A DNA stretch of 64,000 bases from Paramacrobiotus metropolitanus (taxonomy: Eukaryota > Tardigrada > Eutardigrada > Parachela > Macrobiotidae), in contig NW_026570296.1 of NCBI RefSeq assembly GCF_019649055.1, forward strand, positions 124,001-188,000. Direction: 5' to 3'. Positions 1-11,602 of this stretch are shown here, one piece after another. A program made the translations under genes and the position numbers. Within the stretch, counting starts at the first letter, position 1; the number at the start of each line of letters is the position of its first letter. Below the pieces are notes generated by a model, which was given only the letters and a program-made list of their open reading frames with translations, was not told the DNA's origin and did no database searches.

Positions 1-3000
1 GAACGACGTGGAACGAAGAGGAAGGAACATAGGGACATAGGAAAAAGTAACATCTGCTCCATCCGCATAGTGCGTGCAACATCTAGCACTATCGCCAAAT
101 TCCATCCCGACTATCCGGTGCCATCAAAAGTAAGTAACATCGCTCGGTCCGGTAAGTTGTTAGTGAGTTTGAGTGTTATAAGACATCGGATCCTGGAGCG
201 TAACTGGCAATCCGGAAGTCCAAGGAAGTGGAAAGGCGGAGAGCATGAACGTCCATGAGATCCAGGGTGTTATCGTATTTAGAAAGATGTTGAAAAAGAT
301 GTTGTTTATAGCATTAAGTGCTTTAAGACTGAACATTTAGATGTTATTCCGTATTATCCGACTGGCAACAGCACGAAAGTATTCGTCTACTAAAACCACT
401 GCACTACGAACAACTAATAAAAATTAAAGGATTAAAAGACTGGCTGCAACAAGGAAAGTTATATCTGTACTAAGTCATGAAACGTGGTAGGAAGCGAACC
501 ATCAGACATTATACTACGAAAGCTAGTTAAAAAGGAAAAAGCTAGAAATCCTACTGCACTGATAAGAAAGACTAAGTTCAGACGATACGCAATGCAAAAC
601 GCTTAGACTGACAACACACTACAGGAATTAACAAAAACTGAAAACTCTAAAGTTGCTGACTCTGATAAAATGTAAGATCTGTGCATCATTCTATTCTACA
701 AAGCACTCAACTGCAGTACTGCGTAAATGGACTACGAGACACTACACTACGAGTGTTGACAAAAATACAAATTCTACTGTACATACTGCAAAAGCTTATC
801 TGCAAATTCAATGCTGTCTGTACGTGAAAGCAGAGCTGATTGATGGACTGAAAGTCATAACACTACGGAAATTAACAAAAACTGAAACCGACTGCTATAC
901 TGCCACTGAAAATGAAGAGTAAATCTGCACTTAAGATGCAATGATAAAAGATCTACAAGCGATTAAAGCCGAAACACTACGATAAGCCACAAAGTTAGAA
1001 CTATTTAAAATCATACTGCAAAGGCAATATCAACTAACAAGGCAAAAAGTTCAAAATTTAAACACAACAAGGTTATTACTGAGATATAGACGATATAGAC
1101 GCTGCCTGGACTTGCTGGATCTTAAGCCGTCTAACTACGAGTATTCAACGAAAAAGAAGTTCTAGTGCTACATGCACCAATAATCGAAATCCTGTAAGCT
1201 TATAACTGGATGATGAGAAACACACACTAAAGCCGAAATCCTACGCTGATTCACAAAAATAAAGTACTACCGCAACATACTGCAAATGCACTGATTTTGA
1301 ACAACTAGAGAAGATTAAGAAGACATCGATATGGATATAAAGACCGCTAGCCTACGACATTCGACAAAAAGACAGAAATTTGACTACATACCGCACCGAC
1401 TGAATTTGAGAGAATCATTAATTAATCCTGCAACATTGCCGTCATAAAGCTCTACACTACGAATTCTCGACAAAAAGATAATTTCTATGAAACTGAACAT
1501 CTGCATTAGTTCTAACATACTGTTGATTAAAGAAAACCGTAAACCGTCGCGCTGACTCAACATGCCGATAAACTACGAGAATTACTAAAAATACTACCGA
1601 GACTCTAAATACCGCAAGGAAGGATTTATATAAGACTTTACACACATCCATCTGTATAGACAACACAAAGCCGACCAACTACAAACTACCGATTCCGAAA
1701 ATATTAACCATACACATACCGCATAAATAATTATCTGAAGGTGTTAAAAGTTTTAAGGGCCACGGGGGGCGCCAAGACTTATTGTGGTTTTAAGATGTTG
1801 TTAAGATATATAAGATGTTATTATGATGTTACAAAAAGGAAATTTCAACTACTGCATATTGACTTTTAAGGAATCTTGCTCAATGCTCAATTTTATCTAC
1901 ACCAACAAGCCGAACTACTACGAACTGCTGCAAAAAGTAAAACCGAAATTCTCATACCGCATAAAGTTATTAGGAAAGGTTCTGGTACGATTTCCTTGCA
2001 TATACGAACATTACTCTACGATATTCCGATACTGCTAAAAATTACTACTAACATGCCGCAAAAGGTAAAAAGTACTGAAAATTCTGCATTCATGAATATT
2101 AAATGCGAATATCATATATGCTGGAGTAAGCTTTTAATGACCGCCGATACGGTGATATAAAACCATTACACTACGAAGTTCAACAAAAATTAATACCGAA
2201 AATCACATGCTGCACTGCTAATAACGCTTCTATGATCAAACTGGTTGATATTCCATTCGAAACACTGGACTACGAGTTACCTATACTGAGATAAAAATTA
2301 CTGCATATTCTGCGAATTACTGCTAAGTTACACTGATTAATAATTGGGTTATTGGGATGCAACTAAATAGTGTGGAATGGTGACACCGATAAGCGCTAAC
2401 ACTATTACCGCATATCGTTGATGTTGTTGTCGTTATGAGAGGAAAAATACTGAGCTATTTACCACAAAAAGTTATTTCAAAATTCTAATGACAAAATTCT
2501 GCTTTTCCGAATATTTAGCAACAAACGCGTAATACTGGAAACAACTGTTGATTTAAACCGCTACAACCGGAGGAGCACCGTTCTCATAGAGCCACTCTAC
2601 TACAAACAATCGCGAAAAATACTACTACCAATTTCATGCTGCATCCATAATTATTTCTGAAACGGGATTGGGAGGGTGGGAACGCACAAAAATACTACAC
2701 CGCTATCAATTTTCGAGAAAAAAGGAAAATTCAACTGCTTACTGATATTATTCACAAAGCTGGAACAAATTCATTGGTCAAAATCACCTACGTTCAGGCC
2801 GTACATCACACTACGAATTCCTACACTGACAAAGTTAACACTGCTCATACTGCAAAAATAATACTAAAAACTGAAGTTTTACCGAATATTCTGCAACCAA
2901 TACTATTGCTGCTCAATACACTCAAAATGACCACTTGTGTGTTATAAGCTATCGCTCACACTACGATACCACCGCACAAATACAAGTTCAAAATTCCACA

Positions 3001-3860
3001 CCGCAAACCGATACTGCGTAAGCTCATAATGCAAAAAGGTTAATTCTGAAACAATGATCACTAACTGCATTTTATCTGACAGATTACACTGAATATCCAT
3101 ACTGCCATAATACTACATAATTTAACAAAAATTTAATTTCAAAACCGCATATCGCATATTATTGTTAAGTAATCTCTTAGCTAGAGTGAGTCAATTGATG
3201 AACTACAGAGCTAGAACGCCGCTACTGCATCTGCCGAAAATACTACAAGGCCTTCACACTACGAAATTCCACGAAAAATAAAACTCAAATTCTCACACCG
3301 CGATGTTAATAAATCTATAGCACACCCGAAATTGACAGAAGAGTGTGAACGCCGACCGCTACCGAAACATTCTTAGTCTTACTAGCCGTAATTCTACGAA
3401 AATCCACAAAAAATTAAAGTCCAAAGGACATACCGCAAAATCATATTTCTGAACAACAGTACTGTAATACTTCAACACGCTGACGTATTTACACTGCTAG
3501 GCTATACCGAACTCATACGATTACTCAACTGCCCATTTACTACGAAGTTCTACGAAAAATAAAATCTCAAATTACATACTGCAACATCATATTTCACAAA
3601 CTACAGTAATACTGAGCAATAGCACCCGTTAATACCGCTAACATTGTCCATAAACTGTGATCACTGAGCCAATGCACTACGAAATTCTACATTACCTAGA
3701 TCTTACCGCATCATACTGCACAGCTAGAATACGATGGTATGTCATGTGTGCAATATAATGATGTCCTATATTTCCAAAATTACTGCTCCAATTACTTCCG
3801 CTTCTTCCATGTTTCCATACTTCATCCATACACCGAACGTTTATTCACCACACGACTGAA
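1..3860 (-). repeat. Degenerate tandem repeat zone, decayed tRNA-like units
   Basis: No convincing gene is present. The motif CACTACGAA or CTACGAA recurs roughly every 100-200 bases (for example near 402, 746, 1452, 2172, 2815, 3255, 3540 and 3675), usually followed by an A-rich tract such as ACGAAAAATAAAA. The same CTACG motif lies just 5' of box A (minus strand) in the better preserved units at 8.7-12.6 and 51.6-53.4 kb, so this zone looks like an older, decayed array of the same repeat. Box B matches are mostly lost here. A primer-site-like GGGGGGCGCCA lies at about 1765-1775, and a weaker relative near 2390. Short ORFs across the zone are AT-rich accidents. Confidence 0.45.
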
Positions 3861-3992
3861 CTGAGAACTTAAACTGACTTCCGCTAACGTATATACAGCA
3901 AAAATTGAGAACATAGAAACGCGAAAAGAAATTCACAATACACCGCAAAATCATGACAGAAATGCCAACGGACAAAGTTACAAACCGTGACA

Positions 3993-4916
3993 TCACTGAG
4001 GTTTACAGGCTGGCTGCAAAGAATTATCAACAGAATTATTACGACGATGAGCTCTAGGATCAGGAGCGACAAGGTTATCTGAAGACTGAACACGAAGACG
4101 ACTGCGCTGCACATCGGGATATGAGGAACGAGACTGCAAACCGGACAAATCATTACGTTTAGCATCCGCCGCCATACGAGCTCGCTCTGCTGACTGTTTA
4201 CGACGTTCTTCGTCTGCATTACGCTGAAAAATATCCGAAGGATTGATTGAAGGATATTGAGGTCTTCCATCACCATTCATAGAAACATACGCAATACCAG
4301 GAGCCACAACTGAAGGTTCATTCACCACAGCATTCTGAGAAGGTTCTGCCGCAACATTTCCGCCATTCATCGCATTCTGGACGTTGTTCGCAACTTGAGC
4401 CACAGCTTCTGGATTCACCACATTGCCAACCGCCACAGGATTCTGATCGTTCACACCAACAACACCATTAGCATTACCGACATTCTGACCTTGCTGCTGA
4501 GGAATAATGTTCTCTTCGTTAATATCCATTTCCTCGTTCGCCACAGGCTGATTCAACTGCAAAGCTGCCATGTTCTGCTGGACAACTTCCGCATTCTGAG
4601 CTTGCCAACCAGGATTATTCACAACAGGCATAACCGCTCCAACAATAGGTACATTCTCCGGAACAACCAACTGAACACCGTTAACACCGTTTCCGCCGTT
4701 ATTTGCCAAAGGATACTGAGGATTGCGCTGCCACTGCTGAGCATTATTCTGATATCCGTTATAACCTCTTCCACGATAACCACCACGAGAATAAGGACGA
4801 TAATAATTCATACGCCGATTATTGCCACGAACACGATAATTTCCGCGATTACCATACTGATGACCGTTACTACACAAAGCATCTACCATATAATTAAAAG
4901 CTGCGTTAAGATCCAT
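3993..4916 (-). CDS. RGG-box, Asn/Gln-rich accessory protein of element A
   Basis: The ORF encodes about 307 residues starting at ATG 4916. The reading frame is open further 5', but that extension is hydrophobic AT-rich sequence and is probably untranslated. After a short N-terminal helix the protein has an Arg/Gly/Tyr/Asn-rich stretch at about residues 25-60 with RGG and RG repeats typical of RNA-binding low-complexity regions. A long Asn/Val/Gln-rich linker follows, then a charged C-terminus with an Arg-rich helix ending in TGA. It matches the B protein at 46338-47126 in N-terminus ('AF..(L/M)VDA'), RG-rich block and charged tail. It is the last ORF before the 3' end of the element. A nucleocapsid-like RNA role is inference. 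Confidence 0.7.
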   Translation of the reverse strand: MDLNAAFNYMVDALCSNGHQYGNRGNYRVRGNNRRMNYYRPYSRGGYRGRGYNGYQNNAQQWQRNPQYPLANNGGNGVNGVQLVVPENVPIVGAVMPVVNNPGWQAQNAEVVQQNMAALQLNQPVANEEMDINEENIIPQQQGQNVGNANGVVGVNDQNPVAVGNVVNPEAVAQVANNVQNAMNGGNVAAEPSQNAVVNEPSVVAPGIAYVSMNGDGRPQYPSINPSDIFQRNADEERRKQSAERARMAADAKRNDLSGLQSRSSYPDVQRSRLRVQSSDNLVAPDPRAHRRNNSVDNSLQPACKPQ

Positions 4917-5377
4917 AATACCAAGCAAAAATGACCAGGAAATAAAAGTAAAAGGTCGCAATAAAATCTCCGAATAAAAATGAAAAGTGAATTCAAAGTT
5001 CTCAAACCACACACTGAATTCTGACTGCGAAACTTTAACCGTATTAGCGCTAACACGCTCACGAGTTTTAATGACTGAACAACCGCACATCCGCAATTCG
5101 TACTGTACAACAAGACTGATCACACCGATCGACGAATAAAAAGTGAAATACGTCACTGTACCGAAATACCACAACAATACCGATCTGTACAACGAAGGTA
5201 AAAACTAGAAAAAAAAAATACCGCGAAAAATACTGCCACAAAAATACTACCATTCCGTACGACGACTGCCAGCAACAAAAGACAATATCCGCGAAGGTAT
5301 CGTAATACTACACACCATTTCAAGTAAAAACACAACAACACTGACTGACAACAAAAGATCAAAAAGTTCGTTGCTTC
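4917..5377. other. Gap between RGG ORF and upstream accessory ORF
   Basis: This AT-rich stretch separates two sense-strand accessory ORFs. Overlapping short minus-strand frames are hydrophobic and lack composition like the neighbouring genes. It could hold a leader or intron of the RGG gene. I see no RNA gene or repeat in it. Confidence 0.4.
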
Positions 5378-6400
5378 TTACGAGACTGAACAGGGGTCAG
5401 GAGAAGATTCACGCGACAACATAACTGAAGGAATTTCAACGATTTCAGGACTCACTTCCCGCTGCCTCTTCCGCACTGCTGCTGGGGAAGGTTTATCAAC
5501 ATGCTGCAAATGCAATAAGCCGCCATTGAACATCATCCGCGTAGGAAAATCGACAACGCTGTCATTCTTCCGATGCAACTGCGCAATCAAGTTCAAACTC
5601 TCAATCGAATCAGGATGAGCAAATAAATACTGGGTTTTAAAATATCGATTCCGTTCTTTGGACATATTACGCACAAAATGGTTAAACTTCTTCACACTGA
5701 TAAGTTTTCCGGCATGGTACAACTTGCCATTCAAAAACAAACGAGTTCCAGGATGAAGGACTATGTTACCTTTATCGTCACGTTTAGGAGGAGTTTTCTC
5801 GTGATACACCATAGGTTGCTCTTCAAATTCCGAACTGCGATCTGACTCAACTTCAACATTCACATCCGCCAAATTAGCTAATCTCTCCGCTGTATTAGGT
5901 AAAGGACCAGTTGAACACGACGCACATTCATCTTCGTCATCATACGTTTCGCTGGGAGTAGACATCAAGGTCGTAAAACTCTCAGTATCTGTCCTAGATA
6001 TCACTTTATAACGTTTCCCGTCTTCTTGATAACAATCGAACATTTCCGCTGATTTTCCAAGACCTGCACTGGAGTTGCCGCTGTGCACACTCTCACCATC
6101 TGCTACGTCACTGCGATTACCAATTTCAGGATCAGGTTCTCTCACAATGTAATCAACTGCGAAAGGATCAACCTATGCCAAAAATCTCTGAGTTTCCGTC
6201 ACGTCTGACTCATTCGAAGGAATACTGGAGACCGAGATGAAAGATACTTCCGATTCATCAGCAAAGTTAACATTACTACTCGAACTGCTACTACTGAAAG
6301 AAGAAGAAGAAGAAGAACTCTCTTCCCGTTTACGTTTAATCGCTTTAGGAGTGATTACCGAAAATATCAAAAATCGAAAAACCACAACAAAAGAGTTCAC
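5378..6400 (-). CDS. Ser-rich nuclear-looking accessory protein with 'GKLYH' domain, split by one UAG
   Basis: The frame is continuous from 6400 to TAA at 5378 except for a single TAG at 6175-6173. The N-terminal part has a KRKR cluster (possible nuclear localisation signal) and two poly-Ser runs. The acidic middle is followed by a domain at about 5580-5770 with 'LHPGTRLFLNGKLYH' and downstream helices. The same domain appears in B at 56115-56963 ('LHPETRLRFRGKIYH') and, more weakly, in the B gene at 47675-49227. No ATG opens the frame near 6400 (the first codon is GTG), so an upstream exon is likely, as in B. It lies head-to-head with the antisense gene at 6978. Function unknown; low-complexity composition plus basic clusters suggest a nuclear or nucleic-acid role. 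Confidence 0.6.
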
Positions 6401-6977
6401 TGCTCTGACGGAATCACAACACTGTCGGTATCTCTTGAAGTTAGAGACCGCAACAAATCTGCACTGTCATCGCTCTCAACACACTGCCATACGTAACTGC
6501 CAAACCACGAAGGTTAATCATACACTACTGATTTACACTGAAAATTTAACACGAAATTGACTTTTCCACAAACTGAAGGTTATTTCCGCATATTTGAACC
6601 ACGTTTGGGCGCAAGTCGTGCGATAAGGAAAAAGATATCCTACTATTTAAAATCTGATAATCTGAAAATCTGACCGCAAAAACTAACAATTCCATAATTC
6701 TTAGAAGTAAAACTGTACATCTGCACCGAAATACGCGCTAAAGTACTGAGGCGTACAATACATGAGAAGAACACACGTACTACGGGTTGCACTGACACAC
6801 TGCCATACAAGGGCGATACACACGTACACACATACGACTGGAGAATTTCCTGCTACAAGCCTATAAAAGTCATCACCGCTTCTGAAAAATTTTCAGTTCT
6901 GTTTCCTCATATGTTTTCCTACCGAGATTATTACTGAGACGTTATATTTCCTTAAAGCGTGACCTATAGTTACTGAA
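6401..6977. promoter_or_regulatory. Head-to-head intergenic region between sense and antisense accessory genes
   Basis: The minus-strand gene ending its open frame at 6400 and the plus-strand gene starting at 6978 diverge here. Element B has the same arrangement at 49228-49829. Such a conserved divergent gap is a candidate bidirectional promoter and may also contain a 5' exon of the minus-strand gene. No clear TATA pair was identified. Confidence 0.35.
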
Positions 6978-8268
6978 ATGTCCGCTATGCTAAACGCTAT
7001 TACTTCCTTATCTACTGCTCCTGCTGGACTGCATGTTGGTATCGAACAGATTTTCGATCGTGACACTACGAGTTTTTACACACGAAGAATGCGACTGTAT
7101 GAGGCTTTCCAGTTCGCCGTCCGAACTATCATTGGACATCACGCCGATTCTGGATTTTACGTGGATGTTGAATATCTGAAGGCTACACTGCACAACGCAC
7201 ATCATGAATTTACCATGCTGAACATCGACAAGTACATCGAGACTGCTGTAACTTCTGGGTTCCTACGCAAAAGAGTGAAAGAAGGACGTTGTTTCCTGGA
7301 AGTATCGTCACGAATTCAGCGAGATCGCAACGAGGAAATTACCACGCGACTGCAACTGCGAAACGCTATTCTGACTGTGCTGGAGGAAGGAGGATACACA
7401 ATGACGAAATTCGAAATTCAACGCGTCATCCGAACAACATACACTGTCTGCCTGCACAACTGGATCAAGTACTACCACAAGGAAAGAAACTTCTTACTGG
7501 AGATTGGATGCCTAACGTCTATCGGAGGAGACAAGTTCGTGAGTGCGATCGTATACCGCGAAATGACTGATCGACGAACTCAAGGACTATCGGACGAATT
7601 AGCACGAGGAGTCGGTAAGATCAAACACAGCTAATTTCACCGCTTACTAAATCTCTTATTTCCGCATAACTATTACTGCATAATTTCCTATAATTTACTG
7701 CGAGTATTTCCCTACTAATTACCACAACAAATCTGCATACTTTTCATTTCCGCCTAAATATTTACAAAATTAATTCCTATATATTTCCGCTAATTATCTG
7801 CAGTTTCTGAATTATTTCCTGAATTTTACAACTACCATTTCTGTATAAATTTCTTTACTGATTTACTATCATTACAGGAATGCTGGTTCAAGAGCATAAC
7901 CGTGGCTGTGATCGCTGTGCTCGCGAAGGAACTACTATCGAAGTACGAATTCCCTATCTCGGAACCGATGCACAAAGTATTCTGCGTCAAACTGCCATGA
8001 AAATCGATGCTGCTGCGATGCACGGACCGATGCCTCTGTGTGGACTCTTGGCCGCAAATCCTATTCCGCTACTGCCGAAACTGAGACTGCTGAGGACACA
8101 CTATTTCTGCTACGCGATCCAACTACTGTGATTGCTGAGCGTCCTAACGCACCTGGAACTGAAACACGTGGAGACATGCCTAAATCGGTTGCTATGGTTT
8201 TCTCACGCAAACCAGATGGATCTCTGCATCTGAAAACTCCTGCTGCCAAGCGTTTCAAGAAGAACTAA
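6978..8268 (+). CDS. Antisense two-exon accessory gene, tandem winged-helix-like protein
   Basis: This gene is coded opposite to gag-pol. Exon 1 (6978-7614) opens with ATG; a GTAAGA donor follows at 7615, and an acceptor ending TTACAG lies at 7877. Joining G at 7614 to exon 2 at 7878 keeps the frame (phase 1). Exon 1 has two predicted helix-turn-helix/winged modules, with 'FYVDVEYLK' and 'RCFLEVS' in the first and 'YTMTKFEIQRVI' in the second. The B gene at 49830-51203 has matching blocks and an intron at the same place and phase. Exon 2 changes frame near 8030 before a basic C-terminus ending RFKKN and TAA, so an indel or another intron is likely. A DNA-binding or linker-histone-like role is inference from the fold guess. 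Confidence 0.65.
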
Positions 8269-8735
8269 GTTACGAAGAATTTTACCGTGTCTGCTGTATT
8301 GATTTTATTTCTTTTATCTTTTCTCTTACGTCTTGTATATTTACGTTCAATTTTATTCCGATCGCCTTTTGCGATTTTATTCTGTATATTCTGCCCAAAT
8401 TACCGAGTGAATACTGTTCAACTGCGATGAACACTGGTGATAATTTTCTATTTTGATTTTATTTTTCTGGCGTACTCTGAAACTGCCGCAATGTTCAATA
8501 CGAAGTACAATTTCTGTGTTTTACGAAATCAATTAAAAATACGAAGTAAAACTACTGACAATATTGCTACTGCTAAAGCCGCTAATAATTCACTGAGTAA
8601 CACGAAGTATAAAAAGGTTATCCGCTTAATTACCACAAATATAAGATTCATAATTTCTCAAGTGATTTTACCGTAAATACTAATGCAAAATAATTACTGA
8701 ATACTGACAACACAAAAACCGAACCAAAGTTTTAC
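8269..8735. other. AT-rich spacer after the antisense gene
   Basis: The stretch holds the 3' flank of the plus-strand gene and AT-rich sequence up to the first well-preserved Pol III-type unit. The short plus ORF at 8437-8676 has no recognisable features and is probably chance. Confidence 0.4.
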
Positions 8736-8845
8736 AAAAAGATCGCCCTTAAGGGGAATCGAACAAGTGCTACGGAAGTAAAGCCGTTTAAAATCTGACT
8801 TAGCTTAACATATGCTAATCAATGGACCCGCTGCACTACTACGAA
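8736..8845 (-). ncRNA. tRNA-like Pol III unit A1
   Basis: Minus-strand box A TAGTGCAGCGG (8838-8828) fits TRGYNNARNNG exactly. Box B GTTCGATTCCC (8764-8754) fits GWTCRANNC. An oligo-T terminator (AAAAA on plus, 8736-8740) follows. The predicted transcript is about 100 nt. The T-stem does not pair in my check, so this is a tRNA-derived Pol III unit rather than a working tRNA. Confidence 0.5.
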
Positions 8846-9044
8846 TTTCCACGAAAAATGCCGTAAAAGATTACGCCCTAAACTGCTACTGTATAACTGC
8901 CTATAACAATTCCGGTAAGTATTACCACAACAGTTCTCAATATTTACAAATCTAATTTCCGCTCATTTCATAATTCATAATACTATTCCTACGATTTACT
9001 AAAAATAAAAAGTCATTCGTTTGCTCAAAACTGAATGTAAAAAG

Positions 9045-9146
9045 AAAATTCTACTGCTAGCACGGGTTGAACTCGAAACCTGCTTGTCCTACTATTTGAC
9101 AGAAACTACTATGATCTGTAAAGCATGTACCCTGCGCCACTACGCA
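9045..9146 (-). ncRNA. tRNA-like Pol III unit A2
   Basis: A box A-like TGGCGCAGGGT (near 9139-9130) lies upstream of box B-like GTTTCGAGTTCAACC (9078-9064). A TTTT terminator follows (plus AAAA at 9045-9048). Box A deviates at its last base. Position and spacing match the neighbouring units. Confidence 0.42.
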
Positions 9147-9280
9147 GATTACTAAAATTACAACACTACAACACCGCTAATACTAAAAAATTACAGTTAC
9201 TAATACCATTCTAAATTTTACTGCAATACTTCTTGAATTTCCAAAAACATAATTCTGCAAAAATACATACTCCGAAATAC

Positions 9281-9382
9281 AAAAATTACCACTTGCTCGG
9301 GTTTCGAACTATGGCTATACTGCTACCGATGACAATATCCAGATCTGTAGCGCCACTTCATAACCACTCGACTACTACGAAA
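9281..9382 (-). ncRNA. tRNA-like Pol III unit A3
   Basis: Box A TAGTCGAGTGG (9374-9364) is a perfect consensus match. Box B AGTTCGAAACCC (9310-9299) is strong. A TTTTT run (plus 9281-9285) follows about 13 nt later. The CGTAG motif directly precedes box A, as in the other units. Confidence 0.55.
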
Positions 9383-9419
9383 TTCGATAATTCCATTAGA
9401 AATAAACACACTTCGAAGC

Positions 9420-9515
9420 AAAAATTTACAAGTCAGGAATTGAATTCTAATCACGCTGCGACTATTCGTGTTAAATAATTACTGCGAGATCTCTCAGCCA
9501 CTAGGCCACTACGAA
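9420..9515 (-). ncRNA. tRNA-like Pol III unit A4
   Basis: Box A TGGCCTAGTGG (9508-9498) is a perfect match and resembles Ser/Leu-type tRNA starts. Box B GAATTCAATTCC (9447-9436) and a TTTTT terminator (plus 9420-9424) follow. CGTAG precedes box A. Confidence 0.52.
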
Positions 9516-10174
9516 CTTCACGAAGATAAAAATACTACTGCACACTGCAAAAGTTAAAGTTTCAGAATTCATAATGCTTAATGGCTTTTTAGTTTTCAAA
9601 GCAAACTTCAGACGGTGCATGGATATAGTTCCTTATGCCACTACACTACGAGTTTCAATACTACAACATTTCTGTGTCGTCATACTGCAATACACATTTC
9701 CTACATCCAAATTTACTAGGAACAAATGGTTACGCGCCATTGTCGTGCAATGTACCTGTCGTGTCATTTTCTACTACCTATTTACGCCTTATTTCCTAAA
9801 TGTGAGTTTACACACAGCAAGTGAATGGTGAGGAGTGATGGTACCGGGGGGCGCCAACACCACTACTGCCGCTGTTATTATGGTGACACACTGCTATACA
9901 CAGACAAATAAAGTCACTGCAAAATCACCGCTTTAATCCGCCAACAAAAAATACGAGACCCGAAATAGAGCTTTAATAAATCCTCTGAATAAATCTACAA
10001 CTAAATACTGAAGAAAAACGTCGATACATCCGCAAATAAAATATATGAAATGCTGCTGAAATACTGCTCCACAAACACAAGGAAATCTCTCTAAAATCTC
10101 TGAATAAGAGCTATTATCACCGATAAATCAAGGTACTAAGTGAGAACAATTCCATAGAATCGAAAACATGTCCA
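9516..10174. other. Spacer with primer-site-like repeat
   Basis: The stretch contains one further decayed tRNA-like zone and, at about 9845-9859, the sequence GGGGGGCGCCAACACC. Its reverse complement contains TGGCGCC, the core of the element's primer-binding site at 26664. A near-identical block recurs at about 11158-11172. No coding feature is supported. Confidence 0.45.
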
Positions 10175-10561
10175 TTACCAACCATGAGGAAAATGAGGGT
10201 CAACTCTCGGCTGCGGAAGATTATAGGGACGATAATACTTGCGAAAGAACTCTTTGTCCGCTTCTTCCTTACTCATAGCTGACTGCTGAGACCCGCTGGT
10301 CATCGTCTTCTCTGCTTCTTTCGGAACTTCACGAGACTGCATTGGAGTCTCAACATTCGCTTTCTCCACCACTTTCGCCGCATTAGGTTCGTTCTTCAGG
10401 TCGTCTTTCACATGCCAATCGAGAACCTTGGAAGAGAGATCTTCCATCACACGCTCTCTCACACTGTCTGCCATTTTCACGCGATCATCAAATGCATTCT
10501 CAGAAAACAAAAGAGCTCGAGCACCGCTGTGCTGCTTAATAATTTCACCACGTTTAGACAT
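10175..10561 (-). CDS. Small accessory protein of element A, 128 residues
   Basis: The ORF starts at ATG 10561 and ends with TAA. It is highly charged, with a predicted helical middle (residues 30-60) and a C-terminal aromatic/Pro-rich patch 'FFRKYYRPYNLPQP'. No known family is recognised. By position between the antisense gene and the next sense ORF it corresponds to the small B ORF at 53936-54118. Only a short helical stretch looks alike, so homology is uncertain. Flanking units on both sides are Pol III-type repeats. Confidence 0.55.
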   Translation of the reverse strand: MSKRGEIIKQHSGARALLFSENAFDDRVKMADSVRERVMEDLSSKVLDWHVKDDLKNEPNAAKVVEKANVETPMQSREVPKEAEKTMTSGSQQSAMSKEEADKEFFRKYYRPYNLPQPRVDPHFPHGW

Positions 10562-11514
10562 GACAACGCGAAATTCTCAACAAATAAGAGTAATTCTAAT
10601 AAAATATCTGCCACTGAAATTCTCGGACTGAAACACTGAAGAATTCTACCGCTCAAAACACGCAATACTGACTCACGTACTGGATTCATCATACTGACTC
10701 AAACTGCTGACCATACTGAAGCACATAAACGTCATAACTACCGCTACTTAATTGCACATAACTTTGATAAATTCTGAAATCCGCATTTTCATCCCAAAAA
10801 TAGTTTCCTACTGATTTTTCAATAAAAGGAATTTCCAAATCATACTGCATAGTTTTTTACACTTGAACATACATTATAACGCTGCTGTACAGATTTATCA
10901 TATAGCCACTGAGCTACTACTTTTGCCTAAAATAATTACTAGAATTTACATATTCCGCCATCAGTAAGATAAATCTCTTGCACTCATAATTAATTATACT
11001 GGTTCACAGACAACTGATTGAAATAATTCGACAAATCAGAACACTGCCGCTCAAATTTCTGACACAGATTTTCATATTCACGGGCAAATATGTTCTGCCA
11101 CACGCGTTCTGAAGTATAATCGGATTAGCTAATAACTGATGTGGAAAAATGACACCGAGGGGGCGCCAACACCAGTACTGCTAAGTTTTGATGTTATGTG
11201 ATTATCCAACACAAACTGCTATCCGCAAAAAATATTACAAAACGCTCATTGCTGCTTCATAAGGGAAAAAGAAATTTCTACTACAATTTCCGCTCTGCTA
11301 TACATAAGATTTCTCGTCATAACCCCTGATGCGCTCGTTCAATAGAGCCACTGCTCTACGACTTTTACATACCGCTAATATCGAAGTTTGCATACACCGC
11401 CAAAACAAAAACTGATTCCCTATAAATTACTAATATTACAGCTAAATAATAACATTCTGACTTTTCAGCGACTTAATAATTGCAAGGTTCATCCACGGAA
11501 AAATAATACACGCC
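10562..11514. other. AT-rich spacer with a second primer-site-like repeat
   Basis: No gene is supported. At about 11154-11172 GAGGGGGCGCCAACACCAG repeats the block seen near 9845, including the downstream ACACCASTACTGC. Scattered CTACG motifs suggest decayed tRNA-like units. Confidence 0.4.
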
Positions 11515-11602
11515 AAAAATTATTCTGAAGAATTGATACCAGTTTCTCTTGGTATGCAATGCGAGAATATCACGTAGGCCGCACTCACTGCGCCAGCTAC
11601 GA
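11515..11602 (-). ncRNA. tRNA-like Pol III unit A5
   Basis: Box A-like TGGCGCAGTGAG (11595-11584) has the TGGCGCAG start common in real tRNA genes. Box B GGTATCAATTC (11540-11530) and a TTTTT run (plus 11515-11519) follow. Confidence 0.45.

Noticed and set aside
4395-4934. 179-residue plus-strand ORF
   Set aside because: It is a shadow of the RGG-rich ORF; its Ile/His/Thr-rich composition mirrors the Asn/Val codons on the other strand.
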